33,550 nucleotides of DNA from an uncultured Eubacteriales bacterium (GCA_902774025.1 CACYGY010000028.1:1-33550), one strand, 5' to 3'. Numbered from the stretch's first letter, positions 1 through 8,980 are shown. Notes: generated from the letters alone by a model not told the origin. Numbers and translations: made by a program.

Positions 1-2103
1 ATCCCGCATGGGATGGTGGCGCAGAAGGGTCCGGTTCAGTCCATGGGCGATCCGGTTCAGCATCATGCCCAGGGCGTAGGTGAAACGGGTGCCCACGTGG
101 GGCGGGGTGCGTGTCCGGCGGATGGCCAGGAAGCTGCGCTTGCACAGGAAGGCCAGATGATCCGGAAATTCCATGAACAGGCGGCTGAAGGCTGTGGAGG
201 CGAAGGAGATGAGCCGGTGCAGACGCAGGCTGTCCGGAAGGCGCATGGCAAACCGGAAGAAAGCGGGGATGAAACGGGGTACCCGGATACGGTCGGGCAG
301 AATCATGATCCATCCGGTGAGAAGGGATACAGCCCGGGGGATCCACCGGCGGATCAGAGGCCAGTCACCGATGCCCATGAGCAGGCGTACAGGGAAGGAA
401 AGGATGCGGGGAAGGAATGCCAGGAAGGGGCGGTACACCCGGTCTTCCAGGTCCAGGGAGACCGGCCAGCGCTGCAGATATGTGCCCCCGCGGTCCGTCA
501 TCCAGGGCCGGACCAGGGCAAAGTACACCAGAATGCCGATGGCCAGGCTTTCCCCGGCGCCCTTCAGGTTCTCCGGGGTGAAGAAGAGCATGGGATGGAA
601 AACCGGGGAAATCTGAAAGAAGGCGGTGGAGGCATGGGCAATGGGTGTCATGAAGACGGAACCGAACAGGCCCAGCACCGGCAGGAGGCACCCGGAGAGG
701 AGAAGGGCGGCAGCGCTCAGGGGACGGGCATAGCGCCGCATCCCGTCAAAGCGGGACTGCACTCCGGCGTCCCGGTTCTTCTCCAGAAAAAGGCACACGT
801 ACAGCTTGGTCATGTAGGCGATGGTGAGACCGCCGGAGACGAGAAAGAGGATCTCCAGACTCTTGAAGGCCCAGGCGGGGCCTCCCTCTTCCCGAACCAC
901 CTCCACCCATTCCAGGAGTCCTTCGTGGATCAGGGACTTGGAATTGAATCCGCTGCCCAGGGGAGGAAGACAGGCCAGGGAAAGAGCGCCCATGAGGAAG
1001 ACGGCGTGAAACAGGGGCTTATGCCGGCCGAAGCCCCGGATCCGGTTCAGGTCCAGTTCTTCCGTGTTCATGAACACGCAGCCCGCGCAGAGGAAGAGAC
1101 AGAGCTTGATGAGGGAATGGTTCACCATGTGCAGCACGGTGCCGCTCACGGCCAGGGTCGCTTCATGATCCAGCAGAACAGCCGAGGCCAGACCCACGGT
1201 GATAAAGCCGATCTGGCTGACGGATGAACAGGCCAGGGTGCGCTTCAGGTTCACGGAGAAAAGGGCCAGGAGCGCTCCGAGGAACATGGTGGCACACCCC
1301 AGGAGCAGGAGAATGATCCCGAAGGTGCGGTCCCCCTTCATCAGGCGCATGGAAAGGACGATCATGCCGAAAACACCGGTCTTGGTGAGCATGCCCGACA
1401 GGAGGGCAGAGGCCGGGGCCGGAGCCACGGGATGCGCCTTGGGAAGCCAGATATGCAAAGGGAACAGGCCCGCTTTGGCGGCAAACCCGAACAGGGTAAG
1501 CCATACGCCCCATGTGACGGCGGGAGAGCGGGCCGTGGAGGCCGACAGCCCCTGAAAGGACAGGGTTCCCAGCTCCTTTTCCAGCAGGAAAAGCCCCATG
1601 AGCGTGGTGAGACCGCCGATGACGGCTACCGCCAGATAGGTCTGCCCCGCCCGCATGGCGTGATCGTCCTCCTCCTGGACCACCCAGACATAACTGGCCA
1701 GGGACATGATCTCAAAAAAGACCAGGGTGGTGAACAGATCATCGGAGAGGAAGACCCCCAGTGTGGCACCCAGGGTCAGGAGATTGAAGAAGAGATAGCG
1801 GTGAATTTTCCCGTCATGCCTGAAATACTCCGGGCTCATCATCCCCGTGACCAGCCACATGAAGGAGGCCAGGGAGGCGTAGAAGGCACGGAAGAAATCG
1901 GCGCGGAAATGCAGGCCATGGCCTGTGAATCCCGGAAGGTCCAGCGTGGTTTCTCCCCGGAAGAGAAGAAGGACACTCAGGGCCAGGGAAAGGCAGCAGG
2001 TGACAAGAAACAGGGTCAGGGAAACAGCGCGATTCCGCCGCCGGAAGGCAAAGCACACGCCGGCCATCAGCATGGGCAGCAGAATCATTGCCGGGATCAG
2101 CAT
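1..2103 (-). CDS. NuoL/MrpA-like proton-conducting membrane subunit (partial, C-terminus outside window)
   Basis: This reading frame enters from the left edge and is open for 701 codons with no stop, so the C-terminus is missing. It is a polytopic protein of the antiporter-like family (NuoL/N, MrpA/D, MbhH, HyfB). The family marks are visible: a Glu in a predicted helix (VFFEIMSL), Lys in FAAKAGLFPLHIWLP and in LSGMLTKTG, and a His/Lys-bearing HMVNHSLIKL segment. In relatives these charged residues form the proton path across the membrane. After about residue 500 comes a long, Arg-rich, weakly hydrophobic extension. I chose the ATG at 2103 because GGAGGTGA lies 7 bases upstream; an ATG at 2130 in the same frame is possible but less well spaced. 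It is the last visible gene of the mrp/mbh operon, 50 bases after the preceding stop. Family is certain; assignment to MrpA rather than a hydrogenase-linked subunit is not. Confidence 0.85.
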   Translation of the reverse strand, partial: MLIPAMILLPMLMAGVCFAFRRRNRAVSLTLFLVTCCLSLALSVLLLFRGETTLDLPGFTGHGLHFRADFFRAFYASLASFMWLVTGMMSPEYFRHDGKIHRYLFFNLLTLGATLGVFLSDDLFTTLVFFEIMSLASYVWVVQEEDDHAMRAGQTYLAVAVIGGLTTLMGLFLLEKELGTLSFQGLSASTARSPAVTWGVWLTLFGFAAKAGLFPLHIWLPKAHPVAPAPASALLSGMLTKTGVFGMIVLSMRLMKGDRTFGIILLLLGCATMFLGALLALFSVNLKRTLACSSVSQIGFITVGLASAVLLDHEATLAVSGTVLHMVNHSLIKLCLFLCAGCVFMNTEELDLNRIRGFGRHKPLFHAVFLMGALSLACLPPLGSGFNSKSLIHEGLLEWVEVVREEGGPAWAFKSLEILFLVSGGLTIAYMTKLYVCLFLEKNRDAGVQSRFDGMRRYARPLSAAALLLSGCLLPVLGLFGSVFMTPIAHASTAFFQISPVFHPMLFFTPENLKGAGESLAIGILVYFALVRPWMTDRGGTYLQRWPVSLDLEDRVYRPFLAFLPRILSFPVRLLMGIGDWPLIRRWIPRAVSLLTGWIMILPDRIRVPRFIPAFFRFAMRLPDSLRLHRLISFASTAFSRLFMEFPDHLAFLCKRSFLAIRRTRTPPHVGTRFTYALGMMLNRIAHGLNRTLLRHHPMRD

Positions 2104-2153
2104 GAGGAATTCACCTCCCATATCAAGCATTTTCCTCCCGGAAAACAGGAGGA

Positions 2154-3635
2154 TCAGAATCCGGTTCCCGCACCTGTCTGACGCAGGAAGGTGATCAGAG
2201 GCCGGGACCAGACACCCAGTGCAATGATCACGCAGGCCACAATGCCAAGAGGCAGAAGCATCCGCCAGCCGGGGTCCAGTCTCTGTCCGTCCAGATGCTT
2301 CCAGCGCTCATTGAGGGGCCGGAAGTAGAGGGGAAGAATGGTGGAAAGTGCGTAGACGGCGGTGGCAAGGCTGGCGGTGATGATGACAGCGGAAGCCACA
2401 TGGCCCATGAAGGTTCCGGTATCCTCCGCGGCCATGAGGATTTCCCACTTGCTCACAAAGCCGCACAGGGGCGGAATGCCGGTAAGGGCGATGGCGCCCA
2501 GGGCGAGAAAGGCACAGGTGCGGGGCATGATTCTCCCCAGTCCCCGAAGGTCCCGCACCTCCTCAATGCCGGTGCGTACCATGAAGGCGCCGCAGCACCA
2601 GAACATGGTGATTTTCATCAGGCTGTGGCACACAAGGTGTGCCAGACCGCCCGCCATGCCTCCGGGACTCATGAGACACAGGCTCGTGAGCATGTAGGAA
2701 AGGTTGGAGACGGTACTCCAGGCCAGGCGGCGCTTGAAATGCGGCTCACGGATGGCCTGGACAGCCCCGAGAAGCACGGTCAGGCAGGTGACGCAGAGGG
2801 CCGCGGTCTGGGCCGGGGAGCCCGCGAGGAAGGCACTTCCGAAACAGTAGTAGATCAGGCGCGTCACCGCAAAGGTGCCGGCGTTTACCACCGCTACCGC
2901 GTGAAGCAGGGCTGTGACGGGGGTGGGAGCCACGGACACAGCGGGCAGCCAGGCGTGCAGCGGGAAGAGGGCGGCCTTGGTGCCGAACCCGATGAGGGCT
3001 GTGAAAAAGACCCACTGAAGGAGCGTTTCCCGCCCCGCGATGCTTTCCGCGTCCAGCACGCCCCCGAGACGGAACAGGGAGATGTCCCCGTAATGGATCA
3101 GGAAGATCAGTCCCACAAAGGCCATGGCGGCGCCTGTGATGGAAAAGGTCACATAACGGCGGGCAGCCCGGACGGAAGCTTCGTCCTTCCGGTGGGAAAC
3201 CAGGGGAAGGGTGAAAAGGGTCAGGCACTCATAGAACATGTACAGAGTGAACAGATTGCCGCTCAGGGCGATGGCCATGGCGACGCCCAGGGACATGGTG
3301 TAGAAGGCGAAGAAACGGTCCGGTCCCGACTCATGTTCCATGTATTCCAGGCCGTAGAGACTGGCCAGAGGCCAGAGAAAGGCCAGGAGTCCGGCAAAAA
3401 CGCAGCTGAGGCTGTCACAGCGGAAGACAATGTCCAGACCGTCCATGATGGAGTACAGCACCAGACTCTCATCCCGCCTGAGGAGCAGGAGCGCCACGGT
3501 GTGCGCCGAGCAGGCAAGACACACCAGGAGGGTGTACATACCCCGGGCCCGTGAGGAACGGAAACGGAACAGGGGGAGTATGGCGCCGCCCACAATGGGA
3601 ATCAGGATGATTCCGAAAAACAGGTAAACCTGCAT
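2154..3635 (-). CDS. MrpD/NuoN-like antiporter subunit, copy 3
   Basis: This 493-residue integral membrane protein belongs to the proton-conducting antiporter family (MrpD, NuoN/M, MbhH). It shows about 14 hydrophobic segments, the helix-5-type Glu in MFYECLTLF and the helix-7-type Lys in GFGTKAALFPLHAWLP. The lysine usually found a little further on (…TKAG/VKAG) is replaced by Asn in AVVNAGTFAV, whereas the next gene upstream in the operon keeps it. Start ATG follows AAGGAGG at good spacing, 13 bases after the stop of the preceding gene. It presumably packs beside the two similar subunits encoded upstream and moves H+ or exchanges Na+/H+ in the plasma membrane. Family assignment is firm; the individual role of each copy cannot be told from sequence. 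Confidence 0.88.
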   Translation of the reverse strand: MQVYLFFGIILIPIVGGAILPLFRFRSSRARGMYTLLVCLACSAHTVALLLLRRDESLVLYSIMDGLDIVFRCDSLSCVFAGLLAFLWPLASLYGLEYMEHESGPDRFFAFYTMSLGVAMAIALSGNLFTLYMFYECLTLFTLPLVSHRKDEASVRAARRYVTFSITGAAMAFVGLIFLIHYGDISLFRLGGVLDAESIAGRETLLQWVFFTALIGFGTKAALFPLHAWLPAVSVAPTPVTALLHAVAVVNAGTFAVTRLIYYCFGSAFLAGSPAQTAALCVTCLTVLLGAVQAIREPHFKRRLAWSTVSNLSYMLTSLCLMSPGGMAGGLAHLVCHSLMKITMFWCCGAFMVRTGIEEVRDLRGLGRIMPRTCAFLALGAIALTGIPPLCGFVSKWEILMAAEDTGTFMGHVASAVIITASLATAVYALSTILPLYFRPLNERWKHLDGQRLDPGWRMLLPLGIVACVIIALGVWSRPLITFLRQTGAGTGF

Positions 3636-3648
3636 GGCGCCTCCTTAT

Positions 3649-5130
3649 TCACAGCACGGTGCCGGCCAGACCCGTCAGCAGATTCAGGATGGGCGTGGGA
3701 TAGATGCCCAGGGCAATGCTGAGAAAGGTCAGGACCAGCATGGGGACAAGCATGCCGGCGCCGGGCTCCAGCTTCTGGTAACCGGCGGGAAGCGGCGTGC
3801 GGGGAAAGAAGGCGTGAATGGACAGGGACAGGAGATAGCCCGCGGTCAGCAGGGCGGAGATGAGGAGGATCACCGGGCCCAGCCATGTGAAAAAGCCCGG
3901 CTGAATCACGCTGTTCAGGGAACCCTGAGCCAGGTACCACTTGGACACAAAGCCCAGACAGGGCGGAATGCCCACAAGGCCTACGGAGACCAGCGTGAAG
4001 CACCACATGACGCCGGGCATCTGACGCCCGATGCCTTCCAGTTCGGACACTCTTGTCTTTCCGGTGCGGTGAATGACAGCGCCGGCGGACATGAACAGGG
4101 TGTCCTTGATGAGGCTGTGGGCGCACACATGCAGCATGGAGCCCACAAAACCCAGAGGGTGCAGCGTGCTCAGACCGAAGAGCACATAGCTCACCTGGGA
4201 CACGGAGGAATAGGCCAGACGTTTCTTGAACAGGTCCTCCTGATAGGCCAGGAGAGAGCCGGAAAAGATGGTGAACAGGGTCAGGGCCATGAAGGCGGTC
4301 TGAACCCAGGTTCCCCGGATCATGTCCGGTCCGATGAAGAAGAAGACCATGCGGATGACCCCCAGGACGCCCGCCTTGGTGATAATGCCGGAGAGAACGG
4401 CGGAGGCCGGGGCGGGAGCCACGGGATGGGCTGTGGGAAGCCAGCCGTGGAGGGGGAACATGCCCGCCTTGGTGCCAAAGCCCAGAATGGTCAGGAAAGC
4501 GGCGATGAGCATCAGGGTTTCATGGCCGCTGACCATTTCCTCTGTCAGGACACCGCCGGGCACAAAGGAGAAGGTGGGCACGAAGCGGGCCAGCATGAAC
4601 ACGGCCAGGAGCACGAGGGAGGCGCCCAGGATGGAATAGATGAGATACTTGATGCCCGCCGCCACGGCATCCTTTTCCATGGTATGCATCACCAGGGGAA
4701 CGGTGAGCAATGTCATCAGCTCATAGAGCATGTAGTAGGTGATGACCGAGCCCGCGAAGCACAGGGCCATGAGCACCCCCAGGGTGGTGACATAGAAGCT
4801 GTAGTAGCGGCGCAGATGCTTTTCATGCTCCATGTACCCGAAGGAATAGATGCCCGCCAGGCACCAGACAAGAGCCATGAGGGCGGCGAAGCATTTGCCG
4901 GTGAGGTCCGTGCGCAGGAAGACCGGCAGGCGGTCCGACAGAGAAAAGAGGTGCAGTTCCATCTCCGGGGAAAGGAGCACGGGAACCAGAAGAAGCATGT
5001 TCAGAATCAGCACCGAGGTGACGGCAGCCTTCCGGGCGCGCACACCGTCCAGGGGGCGGAAGAAGGCCAGACACAGACCGGACAGCACCGGAAAGAAGAC
5101 AGGAATCAGCAGATACCAGGCTTGTACCAT
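3649..5130 (-). CDS. MrpD/MbhH-like antiporter subunit, copy 2
   Basis: A second 493-residue antiporter-like subunit, polytopic. It is the most canonical of the three MrpD-like copies. It has the Glu in MLYELMTLLT, the Lys in GFGTKAGMFPLHGWLP, the AHPVAPAPASAVLSG signature and the following Lys in GIITKAGVLG. A His-containing segment (HVCAHSLIKDTLF) carries the later conserved His and Lys. In Mrp and Mbh complexes such a subunit forms one proton channel driven by conformational or electrostatic coupling along the charged central axis. The ATG is preceded by GAGGAGG. The gene sits 34 bases after copy 1 and is co-transcribed with it. Confidence 0.9.
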   Translation of the reverse strand: MVQAWYLLIPVFFPVLSGLCLAFFRPLDGVRARKAAVTSVLILNMLLLVPVLLSPEMELHLFSLSDRLPVFLRTDLTGKCFAALMALVWCLAGIYSFGYMEHEKHLRRYYSFYVTTLGVLMALCFAGSVITYYMLYELMTLLTVPLVMHTMEKDAVAAGIKYLIYSILGASLVLLAVFMLARFVPTFSFVPGGVLTEEMVSGHETLMLIAAFLTILGFGTKAGMFPLHGWLPTAHPVAPAPASAVLSGIITKAGVLGVIRMVFFFIGPDMIRGTWVQTAFMALTLFTIFSGSLLAYQEDLFKKRLAYSSVSQVSYVLFGLSTLHPLGFVGSMLHVCAHSLIKDTLFMSAGAVIHRTGKTRVSELEGIGRQMPGVMWCFTLVSVGLVGIPPCLGFVSKWYLAQGSLNSVIQPGFFTWLGPVILLISALLTAGYLLSLSIHAFFPRTPLPAGYQKLEPGAGMLVPMLVLTFLSIALGIYPTPILNLLTGLAGTVL

Positions 5131-5164
5131 TTTCAGATCCTCCTCGGAATCGGTTCGGGCCGCG

Positions 5165-6658
5165 TCAGCCGAACAGGGTCAGGCCGGAGCGCAGGACGTT
5201 GATCAGAGGCTGGGACATGACCCCCAGGGTGACATTCAGCAGGATGAGCATGACCAGGGAGAGACTGTAGCAGAAACCCCGGTGAAGATGCCCTTTCGAT
5301 ACGGTGTCCTCCGGACTGCGGCGGTAGATGGTGATGACCGCCCGGAGGAAATAGAGGGTATGGAGCCAGGTGGAGATCACCAGAACCGCCAGCACCAGGA
5401 AGGTCCTGGGATCCTGAAGGTCCACGGCGGAGAGTGCGAAGTTCACCTTGCTGGAAAAGCCGCCCAGGAAGGGGAAACCGACCATGCTCAGGGCGCCCAC
5501 GGTGAAGGCGGCACCTGTGAGAGGCGCGCGGAAACCGCTGCCCTCCAGGTCCCGGAGACGGGAACTGGGACTTACGGCGATCAGTCCGTCGCAGGTGAGG
5601 AAGAGCATGCTCTTGCACACGGCGTGGGCGATCATATGGAAGACCGCCGCCATCATGCCCGCATCCGTGTTCAGGCTCAGTCCCATGTAGATGTAACCGA
5701 TCTGTGCCACGGAGGAGTAGGCCACCATGCGCCTCAGGTCCGTCTGCCGGATAGCCAGGATGGAGCCCAGCACCATGCCCAGAAGCGCAAAGATGAACAG
5801 AACGGTATCCACGCCCGTGGCGGCGAAGTTCTCCCTTCCGATCACCCGGTAGATCACCTTCAGCATGAGGAAGAGATATCCCTTGGACACCAGGGCGGCC
5901 ATGATGGCGGAGCCCATGGGTGTGCCCTGGCTGTAGCTGTCCGACACCCAGGCATGGAAGGGGAACAGGGCACTCTTGATGCCCAGTCCGACGGTGATGA
6001 GGGCCACCACCAGGGTGAGGGGCGTGTGGTACTGTCCGCTTTCCACCAGGGCGGAGACACTCTGCTGAATGGGACTCATGAGGAGGTGTCCCGTCAGGTC
6101 GTACAGAAGGATGACCCCAAGCAGGAACAGGGATGATCCCACCATGTTCATGATCATGTACCGGGCGGAGGAGAGGAGAGGCCGTCCGCCGGGCCGGGAG
6201 GCGATCTGGCTGACCGCCGCCAGGGTGGTGATCTCCAGGAACACATAGGCGGTGAACAGGTCGTTGGTGTACACCTGTGCGTTGAGACCGGAGGCTATGA
6301 GCAGGAGGGTGGCACAGAAGACACTGGTTTTCTTTTCGGGAATGTCATGATTCAGGCACCGGAGTCCCCCCAGAAAGGTGAGAAGCAGCACCAGCATGAA
6401 AAACCAGGACATCCGGGATTCCAGCGGTCCGGCTCGGAGCTCGTTGCCCCAGGGAGCCGGAAAATGCCCCATGGAATACGTATAGGAAGCCCCGAGGCTG
6501 GTTATGGCGGGCATGAAAATGGTGGCCGCCAGACAGGAAAGGGCCAGAATCCCCCCGCAGAACACCTGGGCGCCCCGCCGGGGAAGCGCCGGGCAGAGGC
6601 AGGCGCTCACCAGGGGCAGAATGACCAGGAGCAGAGGGATGGATTGCCACAGGTCCAA
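5165..6658 (-). CDS. MrpD/NuoN-like antiporter subunit, copy 1
   Basis: A 497-residue polytopic membrane protein directly after mrpC, the place where mrpD sits in classical Mrp operons. The Glu in YVFLEITTLA and the Lys in GLGIKSALFPFHAW are present, and a further Lys lies in ALVSKGYLF. Its loop reads DSYSQGTPMGSA instead of the usual AHPxAPxPxSA, so it is the most divergent copy. Translation most likely starts at a TTG (6656-6658): the mrpC stop codon is two bases upstream and AGGAGG lies nine bases upstream of the TTG, which argues for translational coupling. It probably forms an ion-translocating subunit of the membrane arm. Confidence 0.87.
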   Translation of the reverse strand: MDLWQSIPLLLVILPLVSACLCPALPRRGAQVFCGGILALSCLAATIFMPAITSLGASYTYSMGHFPAPWGNELRAGPLESRMSWFFMLVLLLTFLGGLRCLNHDIPEKKTSVFCATLLLIASGLNAQVYTNDLFTAYVFLEITTLAAVSQIASRPGGRPLLSSARYMIMNMVGSSLFLLGVILLYDLTGHLLMSPIQQSVSALVESGQYHTPLTLVVALITVGLGIKSALFPFHAWVSDSYSQGTPMGSAIMAALVSKGYLFLMLKVIYRVIGRENFAATGVDTVLFIFALLGMVLGSILAIRQTDLRRMVAYSSVAQIGYIYMGLSLNTDAGMMAAVFHMIAHAVCKSMLFLTCDGLIAVSPSSRLRDLEGSGFRAPLTGAAFTVGALSMVGFPFLGGFSSKVNFALSAVDLQDPRTFLVLAVLVISTWLHTLYFLRAVITIYRRSPEDTVSKGHLHRGFCYSLSLVMLILLNVTLGVMSQPLINVLRSGLTLFG

Positions 6659-6659
6659 A

Positions 6660-7028
6660 TCAATCCGCCTCCTCTGCCTGGGCCAGGCGTGTCATTTCAT
6701 CCAGGTCCAGTGTGTGGTAGCGCTTGTAGAGCCGCACTGTAAGGGCCAGAAGAACGGCACTGGAGGCAACGGAGACCACGATGCCCGTGAGCACGAGACC
6801 TGAGGGGATGGGGTTGATGTAGGCTTCCATCGCCGTGATCCCGTTCTCCACAATGGGCGCCTTTCTCCCGCTGATGTAACCCTTGGCCGCCAGGTAGAGA
6901 AAGATGGCGCTGTCGGTCATGGAAAAGCCGATGATTTTCTTGATCATGTTCCGGTTCAGGATCAGCATGGTGAGGCCGATGCCGAACAGGATGACGGCGG
7001 CAATCTCTTCGTAATGGGTCAGGAGCAT
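6660..7028 (-). CDS. mrpC: Na+/H+ antiporter subunit MrpC (NuoK-like, MbhG)
   Basis: A 122-residue protein with three predicted membrane helices, of the MrpC/MnhC/NuoK family. The helix 1-2 pattern GIGLTMLILNRNMIKKIIGFSM and the segment NPIPSGLVLTGIVV match the family, in which charged residues in the short helices link neighbouring antiporter subunits. The ATG overlaps the stop codon of the upstream mbhE/mrpB fusion gene by one base (TGATG), so the two are translationally coupled. A longer in-frame extension exists upstream, but it would lie inside the previous gene and has no family similarity. The following gene begins at once with TTG. Confidence 0.93.
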   Translation of the reverse strand: MLLTHYEEIAAVILFGIGLTMLILNRNMIKKIIGFSMTDSAIFLYLAAKGYISGRKAPIVENGITAMEAYINPIPSGLVLTGIVVSVASSAVLLALTVRLYKRYHTLDLDEMTRLAQAEEAD

Positions 7029-8008
7029 CACAGATCCCCCTTCCGGAACAGGGTATACAGAGCGGATATGGTGCAGGCCACCACAAGGCCCACGGCGATA
7101 TTCAGGTAGGGAATGAGGCCGGCGGAAAAGAGACGGCCGGGAGTGCCGGGCGTGAAGATTGAGGGAAGATGGTTGGCACCCACAAAGAAGGAATAGGCCT
7201 TGGCCAGGCCGTAGAAGCACAGGGCGGTCCCTGTGACGGCCTGGAAGATGCGCATGTTCATGAAGCGGCGGGTGGATGAACTGCCGAAGGCGTTGGTGTG
7301 CAGGATCAGGGCAGCGCCCAGCACGGCACCTCCGGAAAAGCCGCCTCCGGGAGACAGATGGCCGTTGAGCACCACATAGATGCCAAAGAGCAGAAGCATG
7401 GGCATGAGAACGCGGGTCACGGTCTGCAGGATCGGGTCATGGCGCGGCTCATACAGGGTCTGGTCCGCCAGATCCTCCATCTCCTGACGGGGATCGCCTT
7501 CCCTGCGCTGCATGTGCAGGAGCATGATCACGGAAAGGACAGCCGTCAGCAGGACATTGCTTTCCCCCAGGGTGTCAAAGGCGCGGTAATCCAGGATCAT
7601 GCCGGACACCAGGTTCACGGCGCCGGTTTCCTCCATGCCCTTCTCCAGATACCGCTCACTCACCTCGTTATGAGCCGGGTTCCCGGCCCGGCCGAAGGCT
7701 GGCAGCTGGGAGGTGGCGTAGAGGAGCACGGCGATGATGGACAGACACAGAAATAGGGAAAGAAAGGAATAGGTGCGGTTGCGAAGACGGAAACCCTGAT
7801 GGGAACCCCATTCCTGCGCCCGGTCATAGACTTTCCTCTCCGCCATGACCCTTTCCATGTCCTGTTCCGGCGGGGCGGGAGAAGGGTCCATGGACCGGTC
7901 TGCCTGCATGCCGGCCATGTCCTCATCCAGTCTGTCGCTTCCATCCCGGACCCATTTCAGAAAGCGTGCGTACAGGCTGGACTCAAAGTCCGGACGGATT
8001 TTCGCCAT
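7028..8008 (-). CDS. mrpB: Fused MbhE-like/MrpB antiporter subunit
   Basis: A 326-residue protein made of three parts. Residues 1 to about 80 are a hydrophilic, acidic extension (many D/E, a DPSPAPPEQD stretch) before the first helix. Residues about 80-180 resemble the extreme C-terminus of MrpA, called MbhE when separate, including YRAFDTLGESNVLL. Residues about 205-326 are an MrpB/MnhB (MbhF) domain with VLNGHLSPGGGFSGGAVLGAA, the hallmark of the family. I chose the ATG at 8008 because GGAGGAGG lies six bases upstream; an upstream in-frame ATG lies within mbhD and lacks this. The first codons overlap the end of mbhD by 26 bases. It is a structural membrane subunit that probably supports the antiporter subunits. 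Confidence 0.87.
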   Translation of the reverse strand: MAKIRPDFESSLYARFLKWVRDGSDRLDEDMAGMQADRSMDPSPAPPEQDMERVMAERKVYDRAQEWGSHQGFRLRNRTYSFLSLFLCLSIIAVLLYATSQLPAFGRAGNPAHNEVSERYLEKGMEETGAVNLVSGMILDYRAFDTLGESNVLLTAVLSVIMLLHMQRREGDPRQEMEDLADQTLYEPRHDPILQTVTRVLMPMLLLFGIYVVLNGHLSPGGGFSGGAVLGAALILHTNAFGSSSTRRFMNMRIFQAVTGTALCFYGLAKAYSFFVGANHLPSIFTPGTPGRLFSAGLIPYLNIAVGLVVACTISALYTLFRKGDL

Positions 8009-8282
8009 GGGGCGCCTCCTCCCTTGATGCGCCCTTTCCGGCAATCCGGTCAATGGCGTGGATTTTCTTCAGGGTGGCAAACAGCAGGATGCTGTCGATG
8101 CCTACGCCCACGGCGGCCTCCGTGATGCCCAGGTCCGGGGATTCCAGCACGATCCACACAATGCTCAGGGCCAGGCTCTGCCCCATGAACACCACGGCGC
8201 AGGTGAGCAGGTCCCGGATCAGGGCGACCGCCAGAGCGCATCCGATGATGAAGACCAGGAGAAGAATACTGAGAATCTGCAT
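7983..8282 (-). CDS. MbhD-like subunit (MrpA C-terminal domain, DUF4040 type)
   Basis: A 99-residue protein with about three membrane helices. Residues such as DLLTCAVVFMGQSLALSIVWIVLESPDLGITEAAVG match MbhD of membrane-bound hydrogenases, which equals a piece of the MrpA C-terminus. In most bacterial Mrp operons this domain is fused into MrpA; here it is a free gene, as in archaeal Mbh clusters. The ATG at 8280-8282 is preceded by GGGAGGAATAAT, and the gene starts directly after the mrpG stop. It overlaps the following fusion gene by 26 bases. Assignment rests on the motif and on gene order. Confidence 0.85.
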   Translation of the reverse strand: MQILSILLLVFIIGCALAVALIRDLLTCAVVFMGQSLALSIVWIVLESPDLGITEAAVGVGIDSILLFATLKKIHAIDRIAGKGASREEAPHGENPSGL

Positions 8283-8283
8283 A

Positions 8284-8631
8284 TTATTCCTCCCGCAGCT
8301 GTCGGACCATGTCCGTCCGGTCAATCTGAACTTCCTTCCCAAGGTCCGGGTGCACCATGGTTTCCAGCCGGGCGATGAGGTGAGAGCCCACAGGGCTTGT
8401 GAGCCAGAGGAAGACGATGAGCAGCAGCATTTTCAGGGAAATGAGACGGGGACCCTGGGCGATGATGAGGCCCAGGAGCAGGAACAGCATGCCCAGCGTA
8501 TCCAGGAGGGCCGCGGCGTGGAGACGGCTGAGGGAACTGCGGAGACGGTACACCCCGAGGATCGCGGAGGTGACCATGAAAAGACCCGCCAGGGTGCACA
8601 GGGCCGAGACCGCAAAACGTACATATTCCAC
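8284..8631 (-). CDS. mrpG: Na+/H+ antiporter subunit MrpG (MbhC)
   Basis: A small membrane protein of the MrpG/MnhG/PhaG family with about three helices. The conserved pattern is GVYRLRSSLSRLHAAALLDTLG, followed by a hydrophobic segment and SPVGSHLIAR, where the family usually has TxPxxAHxIAR. I prefer the GTG start at 8629-8631, giving 115 residues: AAAGGAG stands ten bases upstream and translation would begin just after the mrpF stop. The resulting N-terminus (EYVRFAVSAL) is where family members begin. An ATG at 8655 in the same frame would add eight residues and overlap mrpF, but it lacks a good ribosome site. Needed for assembly of the complex in known Mrp systems. Confidence 0.9.
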   Translation of the reverse strand: MEYVRFAVSALCTLAGLFMVTSAILGVYRLRSSLSRLHAAALLDTLGMLFLLLGLIIAQGPRLISLKMLLLIVFLWLTSPVGSHLIARLETMVHPDLGKEVQIDRTDMVRQLREE

Positions 8632-8635
8632 CGGA

Positions 8636-8980
8636 TCAGCACTCCTTTCCTTCATGCTTTTCCCGGTGATGGGACCTCCAGACCCCCATGCAGATGCGGG
8701 TCAGGATGACCACCGCCAGGAAGGAGAGCATGGTATACACAAGGGCAATGTCCACCAGATAGTCTTCCTGCATCAGGAAGGCGAGAATGCAGATGATCAG
8801 GACCACCAGGGTACCCATCATGTTGACGGAGATGATCCGGTCCGCCATGCGGGGCCCCCGGATGGCCCGGACGAGACAGAAAAGCAGGGCGATGCCGAGA
8901 ATTATCAGCACGCCCTCATACAGATATCCGTATGCCAGGGTGGCTCCTGTCATCCCAGGGGCGATCAGACGGTTATTCAA
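8636..8980 (-). CDS. mrpF: Na+/H+ antiporter subunit MrpF (MbhB)
   Basis: A 114-residue, three-helix membrane protein of the MrpF/MnhF/PhaF family. The signature RAIRGPRMADRIISVNMMGT matches the conserved GP..ADRvvA..l region, followed by two long hydrophobic stretches. Translation appears to start at a TTG (8978-8980) overlapping the stop codon of mrpE; a purine-rich GGAGGAGGGAGAGGG run lies directly upstream. The next in-frame ATG at 8953 has no ribosome site. The gene lies between mrpE and mrpG exactly as in classical Mrp operons. Confidence 0.92.
   Translation of the reverse strand: MNNRLIAPGMTGATLAYGYLYEGVLIILGIALLFCLVRAIRGPRMADRIISVNMMGTLVVLIICILAFLMQEDYLVDIALVYTMLSFLAVVILTRICMGVWRSHHREKHEGKEC

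Noticed and set aside
13..5202. Long plus-strand open frames (up to 522 codons) over the antiporter operon
   Set aside because: They lie antisense to clear membrane-protein genes, are rich in G/H/Q/E with no hydrophobic core or family motif, and arise from the high GC and codon bias of the minus-strand genes.
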